From an uncultured Pelagibacteraceae bacterium (GTDB lineage Bacteria; Pseudomonadota; Alphaproteobacteria; Pelagibacterales; Pelagibacteraceae): DNA of 58,360 nucleotides. This document shows positions 1 to 10,275 of the stretch, piece after piece; positions within the stretch are counted from its first letter, which is position 1; each line of letters opens with the position of its first letter. The position numbers and the translations under genes are program-made. Location: assembly GCA_902623915.1 (NCBI GenBank), contig CACNVM010000003.1:1-58360 (forward strand), in the 5' to 3' direction. The notes under the pieces were generated by a model that worked only from the letters and a program-made list of their open reading frames with translations, did no database searches and was not told the DNA's origin.

Positions 1-2
1 TT

Positions 3-1244
3 TTGATTCCATTGTTCCTCTCTTTATTTTTTTCATTACCAATTGTGCTTATAGGATATTTTATTGAATTAAAAATATCTTCAATTATTCTAATAAGTAT
101 TTTGTTTTCTACAGTAGATTTTTTAAGAAGTTTTATTCTTGGTGGCTTTCCATGGAATATTTGGGCTTATAGTTTCTCTTGGTCACAGGAAAGTTTACAA
201 ATACTATCGCATATTGGGTTTTTTTCCTTTAACTTAATTTTAATTACTTTATTTTTTTTACCAGCTACTATTTTTTTAAGAGACAAATTAAAATATTTTT
301 TCATTAGTTTCTTTATAATTTTATTTTTTTCCAATTATTTTTATGGCTCATATAAAATAAATAGCAAAGTTTATAATGAAGGTGAAAATAAAATAACTTT
401 TAAAATTGTTAGTGCTGGAATCAGTTTAAAAGAGTTTAAGGATCAGAATTTAGTAATATCAAAATTAATTAAAATAAGTGAACCAAAAGAGAAGCAAAAA
501 ACAATTTTTGTTTGGCCGGAAGGTGTAATATTAGAAGATAGCTTCATTAAAAAAAACAAGTTCAAAGAAATTATAAAAAGTAATTTTTCAAAAAATCATC
601 TCATTATTCTTGGTGCAAACACCAAAGAATTTAGTGAAAAAGATACAAAATATTATAATAGCTTAATTCTTATAGACCATGACGCCAATGTAGTAGGTGA
701 ATATAATAAGCAAAAATTGGTTCCATTTGGTGAATTCCTTCCATTCGAAAGGGTTTTAAAAGAAATTGGATTTAAAAAAGTGACTACTGGTTATAACTCC
801 TTCTCAAAAGGAAACAAAAAGTCCATCATCAAAATAAATTTTGACAAAAATGAAATTAATTTACTCCCGCTTATTTGTTATGAAATTATTTTTCCAGGTT
901 TAATACAAAAAAAAAATAATCAGTTCAATTTTATAATAAATATTTCTGAGGATGCCTGGTTTGGAGAAAGTATAGGACCACATCAACATTTTACAAAAGC
1001 AATTTTTAGATCTATTGAAAGCAGAAGTTTCACAATAAGATCTGCAAATAAAGGCATAAGTGCATTTATAAGTCCTGAAGGCAAAATTTTAAAAACATTA
1101 AAATCTACTGAGTCTGGAAATATTGAGATAGATTTACCTATCTTAAAATCAAAAAATATCAACATGAATAAAGATTTAATATTTGCTTTACTTTTAATAG
1201 TATATGCTATTACTTTCTTAATATTAAAAAAATTTAAACTTTAA
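3..1244 (+). CDS. lnt: Apolipoprotein N-acyltransferase, 5' truncated by window
   Basis: Lnt transfers the third acyl chain onto the N-terminal cysteine of lipoproteins at the periplasmic face of the inner membrane. The visible part has membrane helices over about residues 1-110, including the family segment GGFPWN, then a nitrilase-like domain. The catalytic triad is readable as Glu173 (WPEGV), Lys238 ([11 protein letters not shown]) and Cys292 (LICYE), counted from base 3; a final membrane helix follows. Spacing of the triad matches E. coli Lnt, which implies that roughly 95 N-terminal residues lie before the window. The in-frame TTG at base 3 is therefore probably not the true start. The stop overlaps the metK start (TAATG), so the two genes are probably cotranscribed. 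Confidence 0.93.
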   Translation: MIPLFLSLFFSLPIVLIGYFIELKISSIILISILFSTVDFLRSFILGGFPWNIWAYSFSWSQESLQILSHIGFFSFNLILITLFFLPATIFLRDKLKYFFISFFIILFFSNYFYGSYKINSKVYNEGENKITFKIVSAGISLKEFKDQNLVISKLIKISEPKEKQKTIFVWPEGVILEDSFIKKNKFKEIIKSNFSKNHLIILGANTKEFSEKDTKYYNSLILIDHDANVVGEYNKQKLVPFGEFLPFERVLKEIGFKKVTTGYNSFSKGNKKSIIKINFDKNEINLLPLICYEIIFPGLIQKKNNQFNFIINISEDAWFGESIGPHQHFTKAIFRSIESRSFTIRSANKGISAFISPEGKILKTLKSTESGNIEIDLPILKSKNINMNKDLIFALLLIVYAITFLILKKFKL

Positions 1245-2407
1245 TGAATTCAAAAAATTATTTATTTACTAGCGAGTCAGTTTCTGAAGGGCATCCAGAC
1301 AAAGTTTGCGATCGTATTTCTGATATGGTTGTAGATACTTATATTTCCAAAGATCCATTTTCACGTGTAGCTTGTGAAACATTAACCACCACTAACAAAG
1401 TTATTCTTGCAGGCGAAGTAAGAGGACCAGAAATTTCAAAACAGGATTTGATAAGTAAAGTAAGAGAATGCATTAAAGATATTGGTTATGAGCAGAAAGG
1501 TTTTCACTGGAAGAATTGTAATGTAGATGTTCATCTTCATTCACAATCGTCAGATATAGCCATGGGAGTAGATTCTAAAGAAAATAAGGATGAAGGAGCC
1601 GGGGATCAGGGAATCATGTTTGGATATGCATGTAACGAGACCGAGGTGTTGATGCCAGCACCAATATATTACTCACATAAAATTTTAGAATTAATGGCTT
1701 TAGACAGAAAAAAAGGTATTGCTAAGGATTTAGAACCTGACTCAAAAAGTCAAGTCACAATGCTCTATGAAAATGGAAAACCAATTAAAGTAAAATCCAT
1801 AGTGATTTCAACGCAGCACTCATCAAAAGTAGACCAAAAAAAAGTAAAAGAGATAGTCAGACCTTACTTAGAAAAATCAATACCAAAAAAATTATTATCT
1901 GAACTAAAAGAAGAAGAATTTTATGTAAATCCAACGGGTCAATTTATAATTGGGGGACCTGACGGAGATAGTGGTCTTACCGGTAGAAAAATTATAGTTG
2001 ATACTTATGGCGGAGCCGCACCTCATGGAGGTGGAGCATTCTCAGGTAAAGACCCTAGTAAAGTTGACAGATCTGCAGCTTATGCTGCAAGATATGTTGC
2101 TAAAAATGTAGTAGCTTCAAAGATTGCTGACAAGTGTTTAATTCAGTTAGCTTATGCAATTGGAGTTTCAAAACCACTATCTATTTACGTAAATCTTTTT
2201 GATGGAGATGAAGAAAAATCAAAAAAAGTTGAAAAACTCATAAAAAATAATTTTGACCTAAGCCCGCGTGGAATTAGAGAAATGCTATCTCTAAACAAAC
2301 CTATTTATGAGTGCACTTCTGCTTATGGCCATTTTGGTAGAAAACCTGGGTCTGATGGTTCATTTTCTTGGGAAAAAACAGATAAAATTGAAGTTTTTAA
2401 AAAGTAA
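1244..2407 (+). CDS. metK: S-adenosylmethionine synthetase
   Basis: It makes S-adenosylmethionine from methionine and ATP in the cytoplasm. The 387-residue length is normal for the family. Family motifs are clear: [14 protein letters not shown] near the N-terminus (catalytic His and metal-binding Asp), [24 protein letters not shown] and [16 protein letters not shown]. The start shares one base with the lnt stop, so there is no room for its own promoter or a SAM riboswitch directly upstream. It is followed 54 bases later by a strong intrinsic terminator. The other end of the methyl cycle, ahcY, lies at 37620. Confidence 0.98.
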   Translation: MNSKNYLFTSESVSEGHPDKVCDRISDMVVDTYISKDPFSRVACETLTTTNKVILAGEVRGPEISKQDLISKVRECIKDIGYEQKGFHWKNCNVDVHLHSQSSDIAMGVDSKENKDEGAGDQGIMFGYACNETEVLMPAPIYYSHKILELMALDRKKGIAKDLEPDSKSQVTMLYENGKPIKVKSIVISTQHSSKVDQKKVKEIVRPYLEKSIPKKLLSELKEEEFYVNPTGQFIIGGPDGDSGLTGRKIIVDTYGGAAPHGGGAFSGKDPSKVDRSAAYAARYVAKNVVASKIADKCLIQLAYAIGVSKPLSIYVNLFDGDEEKSKKVEKLIKNNFDLSPRGIREMLSLNKPIYECTSAYGHFGRKPGSDGSFSWEKTDKIEVFKK

Positions 2408-2461
2408 TTATTGAAAATATCCTAAAATTCTATTAAAAAAACTTAAATTATTTGGAAGATC

Positions 2462-2488
2462 AAAATGGGCTTTTGCCCATTTTTTTTT
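2462..2488 (+). terminator. Intrinsic terminator / possible nusA attenuator
   Basis: A perfect 9-bp stem, AAAATGGGC (2462-2470) with GCCCATTTT (2475-2483), encloses a TTTT loop and runs into nine T residues (2480-2488). The flanking A and T runs would allow it to act in both directions. It ends only 16 bases before the nusA ATG, so a nusA promoter must lie upstream of the hairpin or inside it, or nusA transcription must read through it. Confidence 0.88.
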
Positions 2489-2504
2489 AGTACAAGCAAA
2501 AAAT

Positions 2505-4058
2505 ATGTTGAACAGAGGATTAGATAAACAAGAGTTACTCAGAATTGTTGATTCTGTTGCAAACGAAAAATCGATTGATAAAGAACTTATCTTAAGTTCT
2601 ATGGAGTCCGCTATTCAAAAAGCAGCATACAGCAAATTTGGATTTGATAATGAGATTGAAGCCACCATAGACAGAGAAAAAGGAAGTATTAAAATTCAAA
2701 AAGTACTTAATATTGTTGAAAAAGTAGAAGACGCATCAAAAGAAATACTACTAAAAGATGCGATATCTATAAATAAAGAAAATAAAAATTTGAAAGTTGG
2801 TGATAAGATTTATGAAGAGTTACCCCAAGTTGATTTTGGTCGTATAGCCGCGCAAAGCGCTAAACAAGTAATTTCACAAAGAGTAAAAGAAGCAGAAAAG
2901 ACAAGGCAGTACAATGATTTCATAGAAAAACAAGGACAAATTTTAAGTGGTATAATCAAAAGATTAGAATACGGCAACGTGATTGTTGATTTGGGTAGAG
3001 CAGAGGGAATTATAAGAAAAGAAGAATTAATTCAAAGAGAAATTTTGAAAAATGGGGACAGGGTCAAAGCTTATTGTTACGAAGTAAAGAGAGATAATAA
3101 AGGGCATCAAATTTTTTTATCAAGAGCTCATCCTCAGTTCTTAGCTAGATTATTTTTTCAAGAAGTTCCTGAGATATATGAAGGAGTTATAGAAATAAAA
3201 ACTGTCTCAAGAGATCCAGGGAGTAGAGCTAAAATTTGTGTGCATTCAAAAGACTCATCCTTAGATCCCGTAGGAGCCTGTGTAGGTATGAGGGGAAGCA
3301 GAGTTCAAACTGTAGTTAACGAGTTACAGGGTGAAAAAATTGATATAATAAAATGGACAGAAGATTTACCGACACTTGTTGCAGAATCTCTATCCCCGGC
3401 TGAAATTCAAAAAGTATTAATTGATGAACAAAATAAAAGAATTGATGTAATTTTAACTGAAGAAAATTTAAGTAAAGCTATTGGGAGAAGAGGACAAAAC
3501 GTGAGACTTGCGTCTAAATTAATTAATTACGAGATAGATATTTTGACTGATAAAGAGGACTCAGAAAGAAGGCAGGCAGAATTTAAAGACAGAAGTCAAA
3601 ATTTTATAAAAAATTTAGAGGTGGACGAAACTCTTGGTCAACTTCTTGTCTCAGAAAACTTTCAAACTATTGAAGAAATTGCGCAATCAAAGACAGAAGA
3701 TATTTCAAAGATTGAAGGTATCGAAGACTCTACAGCAGGCGAATTGATCACTAGAGCAAAAGAGTATCTAGAAAAAGAAAAGTTAGAGATATCAAACAAA
3801 CTAAAAGAACTTGGTGTAGAAGATTCTCTAATTAATTTGAAAGGTATGACACAAGGTATGTTAGTAGTTTTAGGAGAACAAAATATTAAAAAACTGAAAG
3901 ATTTTGCAGAGCTCTCTTCAGATGAGCTTATAGGCGGAATGGATGAAATAAAAGGAAAACGTATTAAAATAGATGGTTATCTAGAAGATTTTGCACTTAC
4001 CAGAGAAGAGGCTGATAATTTGATAATGGCTGCAAGAAACATTGTATTTAAGGATTAA
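2505..4058 (+). CDS. nusA: Transcription termination/antitermination protein NusA
   Basis: NusA binds RNA polymerase and nascent RNA, and controls pausing, termination and antitermination. Visible in order are the N-terminal polymerase-binding domain (about 1-130), an S1 domain (about 140-205, GNVIVDLGRAEGII), two KH domains (about 230-350, with GACVGMRGSR and AIGRRGQNVRLAS) and two C-terminal acidic helix-hairpin-helix repeats (about 365-515), as usual in proteobacteria. No clear Shine-Dalgarno precedes the ATG. The usual upstream rimP is absent; metK and a terminator lie there instead. The end is one base from infB. Confidence 0.97.
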   Translation: MLNRGLDKQELLRIVDSVANEKSIDKELILSSMESAIQKAAYSKFGFDNEIEATIDREKGSIKIQKVLNIVEKVEDASKEILLKDAISINKENKNLKVGDKIYEELPQVDFGRIAAQSAKQVISQRVKEAEKTRQYNDFIEKQGQILSGIIKRLEYGNVIVDLGRAEGIIRKEELIQREILKNGDRVKAYCYEVKRDNKGHQIFLSRAHPQFLARLFFQEVPEIYEGVIEIKTVSRDPGSRAKICVHSKDSSLDPVGACVGMRGSRVQTVVNELQGEKIDIIKWTEDLPTLVAESLSPAEIQKVLIDEQNKRIDVILTEENLSKAIGRRGQNVRLASKLINYEIDILTDKEDSERRQAEFKDRSQNFIKNLEVDETLGQLLVSENFQTIEEIAQSKTEDISKIEGIEDSTAGELITRAKEYLEKEKLEISNKLKELGVEDSLINLKGMTQGMLVVLGEQNIKKLKDFAELSSDELIGGMDEIKGKRIKIDGYLEDFALTREEADNLIMAARNIVFKD

Positions 4059-4059
4059 A

Positions 4060-6258
4060 ATGGTAGAAAACAAAAAGAAAAGAACTCTTACAATCTCAAC
4101 TTCTTTTGATAAAAAAAAGTTAGCAGAACCAGGTATTAGATCAGGAGAAAAAAAAGTTTACATTCCAGAAAAGAAAAAGTTCACTAAAAATTTTCAAAAA
4201 AATAAAAGTTTCACGAATCCAGGTAGTCAAAAAATAGTTCTTAATAAAAAAAATTTTGCTAGAAAGTTTGCAGAACAACAGGCTACTAAAAGATTTATTC
4301 AACCAGATCAAAAAAAGTTTGAAAAAAATAAAGAAAAACCGCTTGATAAAAAATTTTCACAAAGAAGAGAAAATAAACTAACTATTTCACGGGCTATGGA
4401 TGTTGAAGAATTTGAGATCAAACAAAGAAGTTTGGCATCAGTTAAAAGAGCGAGGCTTAAGGAGAAGAAAAATCTTAAAACTGGTGATGATACAAAAAAA
4501 GAGTTTAAAAAAGTAATAAGAGATGTAAAAATACCTAAGCAAATAACCATTCAAGAGCTGTCTAATAGAATGGCAGAGCAATCCTCAAATATTATAAAAT
4601 TTCTTTTAAATATGGGGGTTAAAGCAACGATTAACCACTCCATAGATAAAGATACTGCTGAGTATATAGTTAAAGAATTCGGACACACAGCTGTGGTAGA
4701 CCAAACGCCAACTGAAAATTTTGAAAAAAAAGATATTATCGACGAGTCTAAATTATACCCTCGTCCTCCAATAGTTACTATTATGGGCCATGTTGATCAT
4801 GGAAAAACATCTCTTTTAGATGCTTTAAGAAGCACTAATGTTGTTTCAGGAGAACATGGAGGAATAACCCAACATATTGGAGCTTACCAAGTTTATAACG
4901 AAGATAAAAAATTAATTACTTTTATAGACACCCCTGGACACGCGGCTTTTACAGAAATGAGAGCAAGAGGATCAAGAGTTACAGATATTGTGATTTTAGT
5001 AATAGCGGCTGATGACGGTGTAAAACCACAAACAGTCGAAGCTATTCAACATGCAAAAGCAGCAAACGTTCCAATAATAGTTGCAATTAATAAATCTGAT
5101 TTACCAAATTCTCAGATTGGAAAAATAAAAGATGAATTAATGAGATATGAGTTAATAGCTGAAAGTTTAGGGGGCGAAACTCTCTTTGTTGAAGTTTCAG
5201 CAAAAAATAAAACAAATTTAGATAAACTTAAAGAAACTATTCTTCTTCAGTCAGAAATTTTAGATCTAAAAGCTGAAAACACTGGGAATTCAAAAGGTAT
5301 AGTTCTTGAAGCCAAAATCGACAAAGGGAAAGGACCGGTTTCTACAATTTTAATAACCAGCGGAAATTTAAAAAAGGGAGATTTTTTTGTTTGTGGTAAT
5401 ACATGGGGAAAAATTCGAGCGATGATTGATTTCAATGGGAAAATGATAAATGAAGCTTTACCGTCAACCCCTGTTGAAATATTAGGAATGAACGAGTCAG
5501 CAAATGCAGGGGATGAATTTACAGTTGTTAATACTGAGGAAGAGGCAAAACAAATAAACTCTTTTAGAAAAACAGGAACTAAAGAAAAAAGTGTTTTAGC
5601 TTCGCAAGATAAAACAAATATTTTTGAAAATCAAAATACAAAAAAAGAACTCAATATAATTTTAAAATCTGATGTAAGAGGTTCCAGTGAAGCGCTTAAA
5701 AATGCCATTACTAAGATCGAACACTCAGAAGTTAAACCAAAGATAATTTTATCTGAAATTGGAATGATTAATGAGACGGATGTTTCTTTAGCTAAAGCAT
5801 CAAATGCAATTATTATCGGATTTAATATTAAACCCAACAGAGAAGCTAAGAATTCAGCTGAACAGCAAAAAATTAGAATCGAATTCTTTAATATCATATA
5901 CAAAGCCATCGAGTTTGTTGAAAAGTCTCTTTCAGGTTTACTAGAGCCAGAAAAAAAAGAAATAATCCAAGGTACAGCAGAAGTATTACAAATTTTCAAA
6001 CTTTCAAAATCAGGAAAAGTTGCTGGTTCAAAAGTTATAGAAGGTGAAATTACAAGTACATCAAAAGCTAGGATAATTCGCGACGGTGCGGTTATCCATG
6101 ATGGAAATATTTCAAGTATATTTCGTGAAAAGAATGCCGTGAAAGAGGTCAAAAACGGTTTAGAATGCGGAATATCATTTAAAAATTATGGGGACTTTAA
6201 AGTAAACGATAAAATTGAAGCTTATAAAATAAATATAATACAAAGAGAATTAAAATAA
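4060..6258 (+). CDS. infB: Translation initiation factor IF-2
   Basis: IF-2 is a GTPase that delivers initiator tRNA to the 30S subunit. It has a Lys-rich, low-complexity N-terminus (about 1-160), an IF2-N segment ([21 protein letters not shown]) and the GTPase domain with [15 protein letters not shown] (G1), DTPGHAAF (G3) and NKSD (G4), then domains II to IV. I chose the ATG at 4060, 732 codons. It follows the nusA stop by one base and has AGGA at 4051-4054 as ribosome-binding site; an in-frame codon at 4042 would overlap nusA and adds six unlikely residues. The usual ylxR gene between nusA and infB is missing. Confidence 0.97.
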   Translation: MVENKKKRTLTISTSFDKKKLAEPGIRSGEKKVYIPEKKKFTKNFQKNKSFTNPGSQKIVLNKKNFARKFAEQQATKRFIQPDQKKFEKNKEKPLDKKFSQRRENKLTISRAMDVEEFEIKQRSLASVKRARLKEKKNLKTGDDTKKEFKKVIRDVKIPKQITIQELSNRMAEQSSNIIKFLLNMGVKATINHSIDKDTAEYIVKEFGHTAVVDQTPTENFEKKDIIDESKLYPRPPIVTIMGHVDHGKTSLLDALRSTNVVSGEHGGITQHIGAYQVYNEDKKLITFIDTPGHAAFTEMRARGSRVTDIVILVIAADDGVKPQTVEAIQHAKAANVPIIVAINKSDLPNSQIGKIKDELMRYELIAESLGGETLFVEVSAKNKTNLDKLKETILLQSEILDLKAENTGNSKGIVLEAKIDKGKGPVSTILITSGNLKKGDFFVCGNTWGKIRAMIDFNGKMINEALPSTPVEILGMNESANAGDEFTVVNTEEEAKQINSFRKTGTKEKSVLASQDKTNIFENQNTKKELNIILKSDVRGSSEALKNAITKIEHSEVKPKIILSEIGMINETDVSLAKASNAIIIGFNIKPNREAKNSAEQQKIRIEFFNIIYKAIEFVEKSLSGLLEPEKKEIIQGTAEVLQIFKLSKSGKVAGSKVIEGEITSTSKARIIRDGAVIHDGNISSIFREKNAVKEVKNGLECGISFKNYGDFKVNDKIEAYKINIIQRELK

Positions 6259-6629
6259 TGAATAGAAGACTTGGTAGTTCCAGTTTAAACCACAGACATC
6301 TAAGAGTTGGTGAACTAGTGAAGCAAAATTTAGGTCAGATTTTTTTAAGAAATGAGGCAAAAATACCATCACTCAATACTAAGCTGGTTACAGTCACAGA
6401 GGTAAGAATGAGTTCAGATTTGAAATCAGCAAGAGCTTATATTATTCCTTTAGGCGGAAAAGAGACAAAAAAAACAGTAAATATCTTGACTGAGTTTTCT
6501 CATCTTGTTAGAAAAGCATTGTCAAAAAAACTAGACATAAAGTTTCTTCCCAAATTACACTTTGTTGGAGATGAGTCATTTGATTACGCTGAACGTATTG
6601 AAAAATTGATAAAAAAAAATAACGAATAA
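6258..6629 (+). CDS. rbfA: Ribosome-binding factor A
   Basis: RbfA is a KH-like 30S assembly factor needed for 16S rRNA 5'-end maturation and cold adaptation. The 123-residue length is normal. Family features include RHLRVGELVKQNLGQIF near the N-terminus and PKLHFVGDESFDYAERIEKLI near the C-terminus. The start overlaps the infB stop by one base (TAATG), and the stop abuts the rpsO ATG, so translation is probably coupled. truB, which usually sits next downstream, is not here. Confidence 0.95.
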   Translation: MNRRLGSSSLNHRHLRVGELVKQNLGQIFLRNEAKIPSLNTKLVTVTEVRMSSDLKSARAYIIPLGGKETKKTVNILTEFSHLVRKALSKKLDIKFLPKLHFVGDESFDYAERIEKLIKKNNE

Positions 6630-6887
6630 ATGAAATTGAAAAAAGATATAATCAAATCACTAGCAACCAGCAGTAAAGACGTAGGATCAACTGCAGTTCA
6701 AATAGGTCTACTTAGTGAAAAAATAAATAGACTCTCAGAACATTTTAAAAATTTTAAAAAAGACAAACATTCTGCAAGAGGACTTACCAAGTCAGTAAAT
6801 CAAAGGAAAAGACTTTTAAGCTATTTGAGCAAGAATGATCCAGAAAAATATAACGAAATTTTGAAAAAATTAAATTTAAGAAAATAG
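6630..6887 (+). CDS. rpsO: 30S ribosomal protein S15
   Basis: S15 is a primary 16S rRNA-binding protein of the 30S platform. At 85 residues it is slightly shorter than the usual 89. It shows the family segments DVGSTAVQIGLLSEKI, LSEHFK, KDKHSARGL and KRLLSYLSKNDPEKY. It starts immediately after the rbfA stop, and pnp begins immediately after its own stop, keeping the widely conserved rpsO-pnp pair. Confidence 0.97.
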   Translation: MKLKKDIIKSLATSSKDVGSTAVQIGLLSEKINRLSEHFKNFKKDKHSARGLTKSVNQRKRLLSYLSKNDPEKYNEILKKLNLRK

Positions 6888-8957
6888 ATGTTTAAAGTAT
6901 TTAAAGAAGAAATAGATTTTGGTGGAAAAAAAATAACCTTGGAAACTGGAAAGATTGCCCGACAAGCGGATGGTGCAATTATTGCCACCATGGGAGAAAC
7001 AGTGGTTATAGCTACTGTTGTTGGAGCAAAAAAAGTAAATCCTGAGACAGATTATTTTCCATTATCTGTAAATTACCAAGAAAAATATTATGCAGCAGGT
7101 AAAATACCAGGAGGATATTTTAAAAGGGAAGCAAGACCAACAGAATCTGAAACTTTGATTTCAAGATTAATTGATAGACCAATTAGACCGTTATTCCCTG
7201 AAAGTTTTAGAAATGAAGTTCAACTTTTACCGACTGTTCTATCTTATGATAATGAAAATGAAGCAGATATTTTATCAATAATTGCATCATCTGCGGCACT
7301 GTCAATTTCAGGATTGCCATTTAAAGGGCCCGTTGGTGCATCAAGAGTTGGCTTCATTGATGGTAAATACATTCTCAATCCAACAAAAAAAGAATTAGAA
7401 AACTCAAAACTTGATTTAGTTGTAGCAGGAACAAAAGATGCAGTTTTAATGGTTGAATCAGAAGCATCTGGGCTAACAGAAAAAGAAATGTTAGACGCAG
7501 TCAAATTTGGTCATGAAGGTTTTATTTCAGTTATAAAAGGTATAGAAAAATTATCCAAAAAGTCTTCAAAAGAAAAGTGGAAGATAGAGGAAAAAGACTT
7601 TAGCAAAGTATCAAAAAAAATTGAAAAAGAGCTTACAAAAGATTTAGAAAAAGCGTTTTCAGAAAAAGATAAAAAAACCAGATCAGAATTAATAAGCCAA
7701 GCTGGAGAGAAATGTAAAAGTTTGTTTGAAGGAGATGAAACTCTTTTAGAACATGAAATAATGTTACAACTTAAAAAACTTGAAAAAAATATTGTTAGAA
7801 CAAGTATTTTAAAAAATAAAAAAAGAATCGATGGTAGAGGTTTGTCCGATGTAAGACCTATCAAATGTGAAGTTGGAGTTTTACCAAGAACACATGGATC
7901 AGCGTTATTTACAAGAGGAGAAACTCAAGCTCTGGTTACTACAACTTTAGGAACTACAGATGACGAACAAAGAATAGAAAGTTTGGAAGGTTTAAAGAGA
8001 CAAAGATTTATGCTTCATTATAATTTTCCTCCCTTCTCAGTTGGTGAAACTGGAAGAATTGGAACTGGGAGAAGAGAAGTTGGACATGGAAAATTAGCCT
8101 GGAGAGCTCTAAACTCCTCTCTTCCCAAAAAAGAAAACTTTCCATACACACTTAGAATTGTTTCAGAAATTACCGAGTCAAATGGATCTTCCTCAATGGC
8201 TACAGTTTGTGGATCTTCACTTGCATTAATGGATGCAGCAGTTCCAATAGCAGAGCCAGTAGCTGGAATAGCAATGGGATTAATAAAAGAAAAAGATGAC
8301 TTTTCAATTCTATCAGACATATTAGGTGACGAGGATCATCTAGGTGATATGGATTTTAAAGTTGCAGGTACAAAAGATGGAATTACATCACTACAAATGG
8401 ATATCAAGATTACAGGTATTACATTCGAAATTATGGAAAAAGCACTTGATCAAGCAAAAGATGGAAGAGTTCATATTTTAAATGAAATGAACAAAACAAT
8501 TAAGTCTTCAAGAAAAGAAGTTGGAAAACACACACCAAAAATGGAAACTATTAAAGTTGACAAAAAAGATATCGCAACTGTTATTGGTAAAGGTGGAGCA
8601 ACTATTAGAGAAATTGTCGAAAAATCTGGAGCAAAAGTAGATGTTAAAGATACAGGCGAAGTTACAGTAGCAGCTGCCAATGAAGAAACTAGAAAGATTG
8701 CAGTACAAATGATTAATGATCTTGTTGCGAAACCTGAGATGGGAAAAACATACAAAGGTAAAGTGGTAAAAATTATGGAATTTGGAGCCTTTGTAAACTT
8801 TTTAGGTAAACAAGATGGTCTTGTTCATATTTCTCAGTTAGCAGCTAAAAGAGTTCAAAAAGTAACTGATGTTGTCAAAGAAGGTGATGAAGTTTCTGTA
8901 AAAGTGATAGGATTTGATAGAGGAAAAGTTAAACTCTCAATAAAAGAAGCTTCTTAG
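6888..8957 (+). CDS. pnp: Polyribonucleotide nucleotidyltransferase (PNPase)
   Basis: PNPase is a phosphorolytic 3'-5' exoribonuclease of the RNA degradosome. It has two RNase PH-like domains (about 1-215 and 310-540), a KH domain ([16 protein letters not shown], about 560-610) and a C-terminal S1 domain ([15 protein letters not shown], about 620-689). The 689-residue length is normal. The ATG directly follows the rpsO stop. The last four bases overlap the 3' end of the opposing gene at 8954-9472, and no terminator is visible between them. Confidence 0.97.
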   Translation: MFKVFKEEIDFGGKKITLETGKIARQADGAIIATMGETVVIATVVGAKKVNPETDYFPLSVNYQEKYYAAGKIPGGYFKREARPTESETLISRLIDRPIRPLFPESFRNEVQLLPTVLSYDNENEADILSIIASSAALSISGLPFKGPVGASRVGFIDGKYILNPTKKELENSKLDLVVAGTKDAVLMVESEASGLTEKEMLDAVKFGHEGFISVIKGIEKLSKKSSKEKWKIEEKDFSKVSKKIEKELTKDLEKAFSEKDKKTRSELISQAGEKCKSLFEGDETLLEHEIMLQLKKLEKNIVRTSILKNKKRIDGRGLSDVRPIKCEVGVLPRTHGSALFTRGETQALVTTTLGTTDDEQRIESLEGLKRQRFMLHYNFPPFSVGETGRIGTGRREVGHGKLAWRALNSSLPKKENFPYTLRIVSEITESNGSSSMATVCGSSLALMDAAVPIAEPVAGIAMGLIKEKDDFSILSDILGDEDHLGDMDFKVAGTKDGITSLQMDIKITGITFEIMEKALDQAKDGRVHILNEMNKTIKSSRKEVGKHTPKMETIKVDKKDIATVIGKGGATIREIVEKSGAKVDVKDTGEVTVAAANEETRKIAVQMINDLVAKPEMGKTYKGKVVKIMEFGAFVNFLGKQDGLVHISQLAAKRVQKVTDVVKEGDEVSVKVIGFDRGKVKLSIKEAS

Positions 8958-9472
8958 ACTTTATATTCAAAATTTTGAGTTTTTTCATTAACACTTAACT
9001 CTCGAGCTCCATTTCTTAAGTGAAAATTACGCGCCATTTCTGTTAGAGGAGACAAAGTAACCAATCTATTTAAATGATTTGATTTTTTTATTTTTTTAAA
9101 CACTTCTTTAACAATTAATTTTCCTCCACCTTTTTTCTTTGACCATACTGTATATGCAATTGCTATTTTTCCAACATTATCATTTCGCCAAGATGTACTT
9201 TGTAAATGAGCATCCTTAGTCATCAAGTCAAATTCTTCAATTGTTTTTGGAATTTCGTTTGTGAAACCAAAACATATTATTGCACATATTTCTTTTTTAT
9301 ACTTTACGCCAAATATTTTCCTACCATGACTGGTTCTGAATTTTACATCTAATTCAGGTCTGATTGGGTCCTCTTTAGTGTTACAGGTTTGAAGTTCAAC
9401 AAGCTCGGCTCCTTTTATCCAATCAAAAAAGTTTTCAAATTTTTCTTTAATTTTTTTATTTAATTTAGACAT
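8954..9472 (-). CDS. Uncharacterised protein with a possible acetyltransferase-like C-terminus
   Basis: I do not recognise a named family for this 172-residue soluble protein. The C-terminal half (about 100-160) contains [20 protein letters not shown] and then [20 protein letters not shown]. These resemble GNAT elements, and the TLSP segment recalls the malonyl-CoA decarboxylase branch of that fold; this is an inference from pattern alone. It has no signal peptide or membrane segment. It lies 15 bases downstream of fabI on the same strand and may be the last gene of the fabA-fabB-fabI operon, which would fit a role linked to acyl-CoA, though nothing proves it. Its 3' end overlaps pnp by four bases. 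Confidence 0.72.
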   Translation of the reverse strand: MSKLNKKIKEKFENFFDWIKGAELVELQTCNTKEDPIRPELDVKFRTSHGRKIFGVKYKKEICAIICFGFTNEIPKTIEEFDLMTKDAHLQSTSWRNDNVGKIAIAYTVWSKKKGGGKLIVKEVFKKIKKSNHLNRLVTLSPLTEMARNFHLRNGARELSVNEKTQNFEYKV

Positions 9473-9487
9473 TTTCGATTAATATTA

Positions 9488-10273
9488 TTATGTAATATTT
9501 TTAGGATCGGGCATCCCTGCTTTATTGTAACCAGCATCAACATAATGTATTTCACCAGTAACACCAGCGGCAAGATCACTTAATAAATAAAGTGCAGATT
9601 TTCCAACATCGTCAATATCAACATTTCTTTTTAAAAATGAGTGATCGGAACTCCATTTGTATAAAAACTTTGCATCACCAATAGCTGATGCTGCTAAAGT
9701 TTTAATTGGCCCAGCACTGATCGCATTTACTCTAATTCCTTTTACACCTAAGTCTCTTGAAATATATTTCACACTTGACTCTAGAGCAGCTTTACAAACA
9801 CCCATTACATTGTAGTTGGGTATTACTTTAGTGGACTCGTAAGTCAAAGTCAGCATACTCGATCCGCTTTTCATTATTTTTGATGCCTCTTTAGCTATTT
9901 CAGTGAATGAAAAACATGACACCAACATACTTTTTGTAAAATTTTCTCTTGAAGTATCAATATACTGACCTGATAGTTCTGCTCTATCTGAAAATGCAAT
10001 CGCATGAACTACAAAATCAATTTGTCCCCACTTTTTTTTTATCTCCTCAAATGTTTTTTTAATATCATCCTTGTTTTCTACATTACAATCTAAAAGGAAT
10101 TTTGAATTAACAGAATCAGCTAGAGGCGTAACTCTTTTTTTTAGTGCGTCTCCAAGATATGTAAAAGCAAGCTCAGCTCCATTTTCTGAAAGTTTTTTTG
10201 CTATACCCCAAGCTATGGATCGTTCATTAGCAACACCCATTATTAAACCTTTTTTACCCTTAACTAGATCCAT
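9488..10273 (-). CDS. fabI: Enoyl-[acyl-carrier-protein] reductase (NADH)
   Basis: FabI catalyses the last reduction of each fatty acid elongation cycle. It is an SDR-fold protein of 261 residues with the nucleotide-binding start KKGLIMGVANERSIAWGIA, the catalytic pair Tyr154-x6-Lys161 (YNVMGVCK) and the family end GVTGEIHYVDAGYN. It starts 2 bases after the fabB stop and is the third gene of fabA-fabB-fabI. Unlike DNA-binding or regulatory SDRs it keeps the FabI-type spacing of Tyr and Lys, so the call is firm. Confidence 0.97.
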   Translation of the reverse strand: MDLVKGKKGLIMGVANERSIAWGIAKKLSENGAELAFTYLGDALKKRVTPLADSVNSKFLLDCNVENKDDIKKTFEEIKKKWGQIDFVVHAIAFSDRAELSGQYIDTSRENFTKSMLVSCFSFTEIAKEASKIMKSGSSMLTLTYESTKVIPNYNVMGVCKAALESSVKYISRDLGVKGIRVNAISAGPIKTLAASAIGDAKFLYKWSSDHSFLKRNVDIDDVGKSALYLLSDLAAGVTGEIHYVDAGYNKAGMPDPKNIT

Positions 10274-10275
10274 TC

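Noticed and set aside
5631-6152. Long open frame on the minus strand inside infB (173 codons)
   Set aside because: It lies wholly within infB, whose protein is unmistakable. The Ser/Phe/Ile-rich product is what the complement of Lys/Glu-rich A-rich coding DNA gives.
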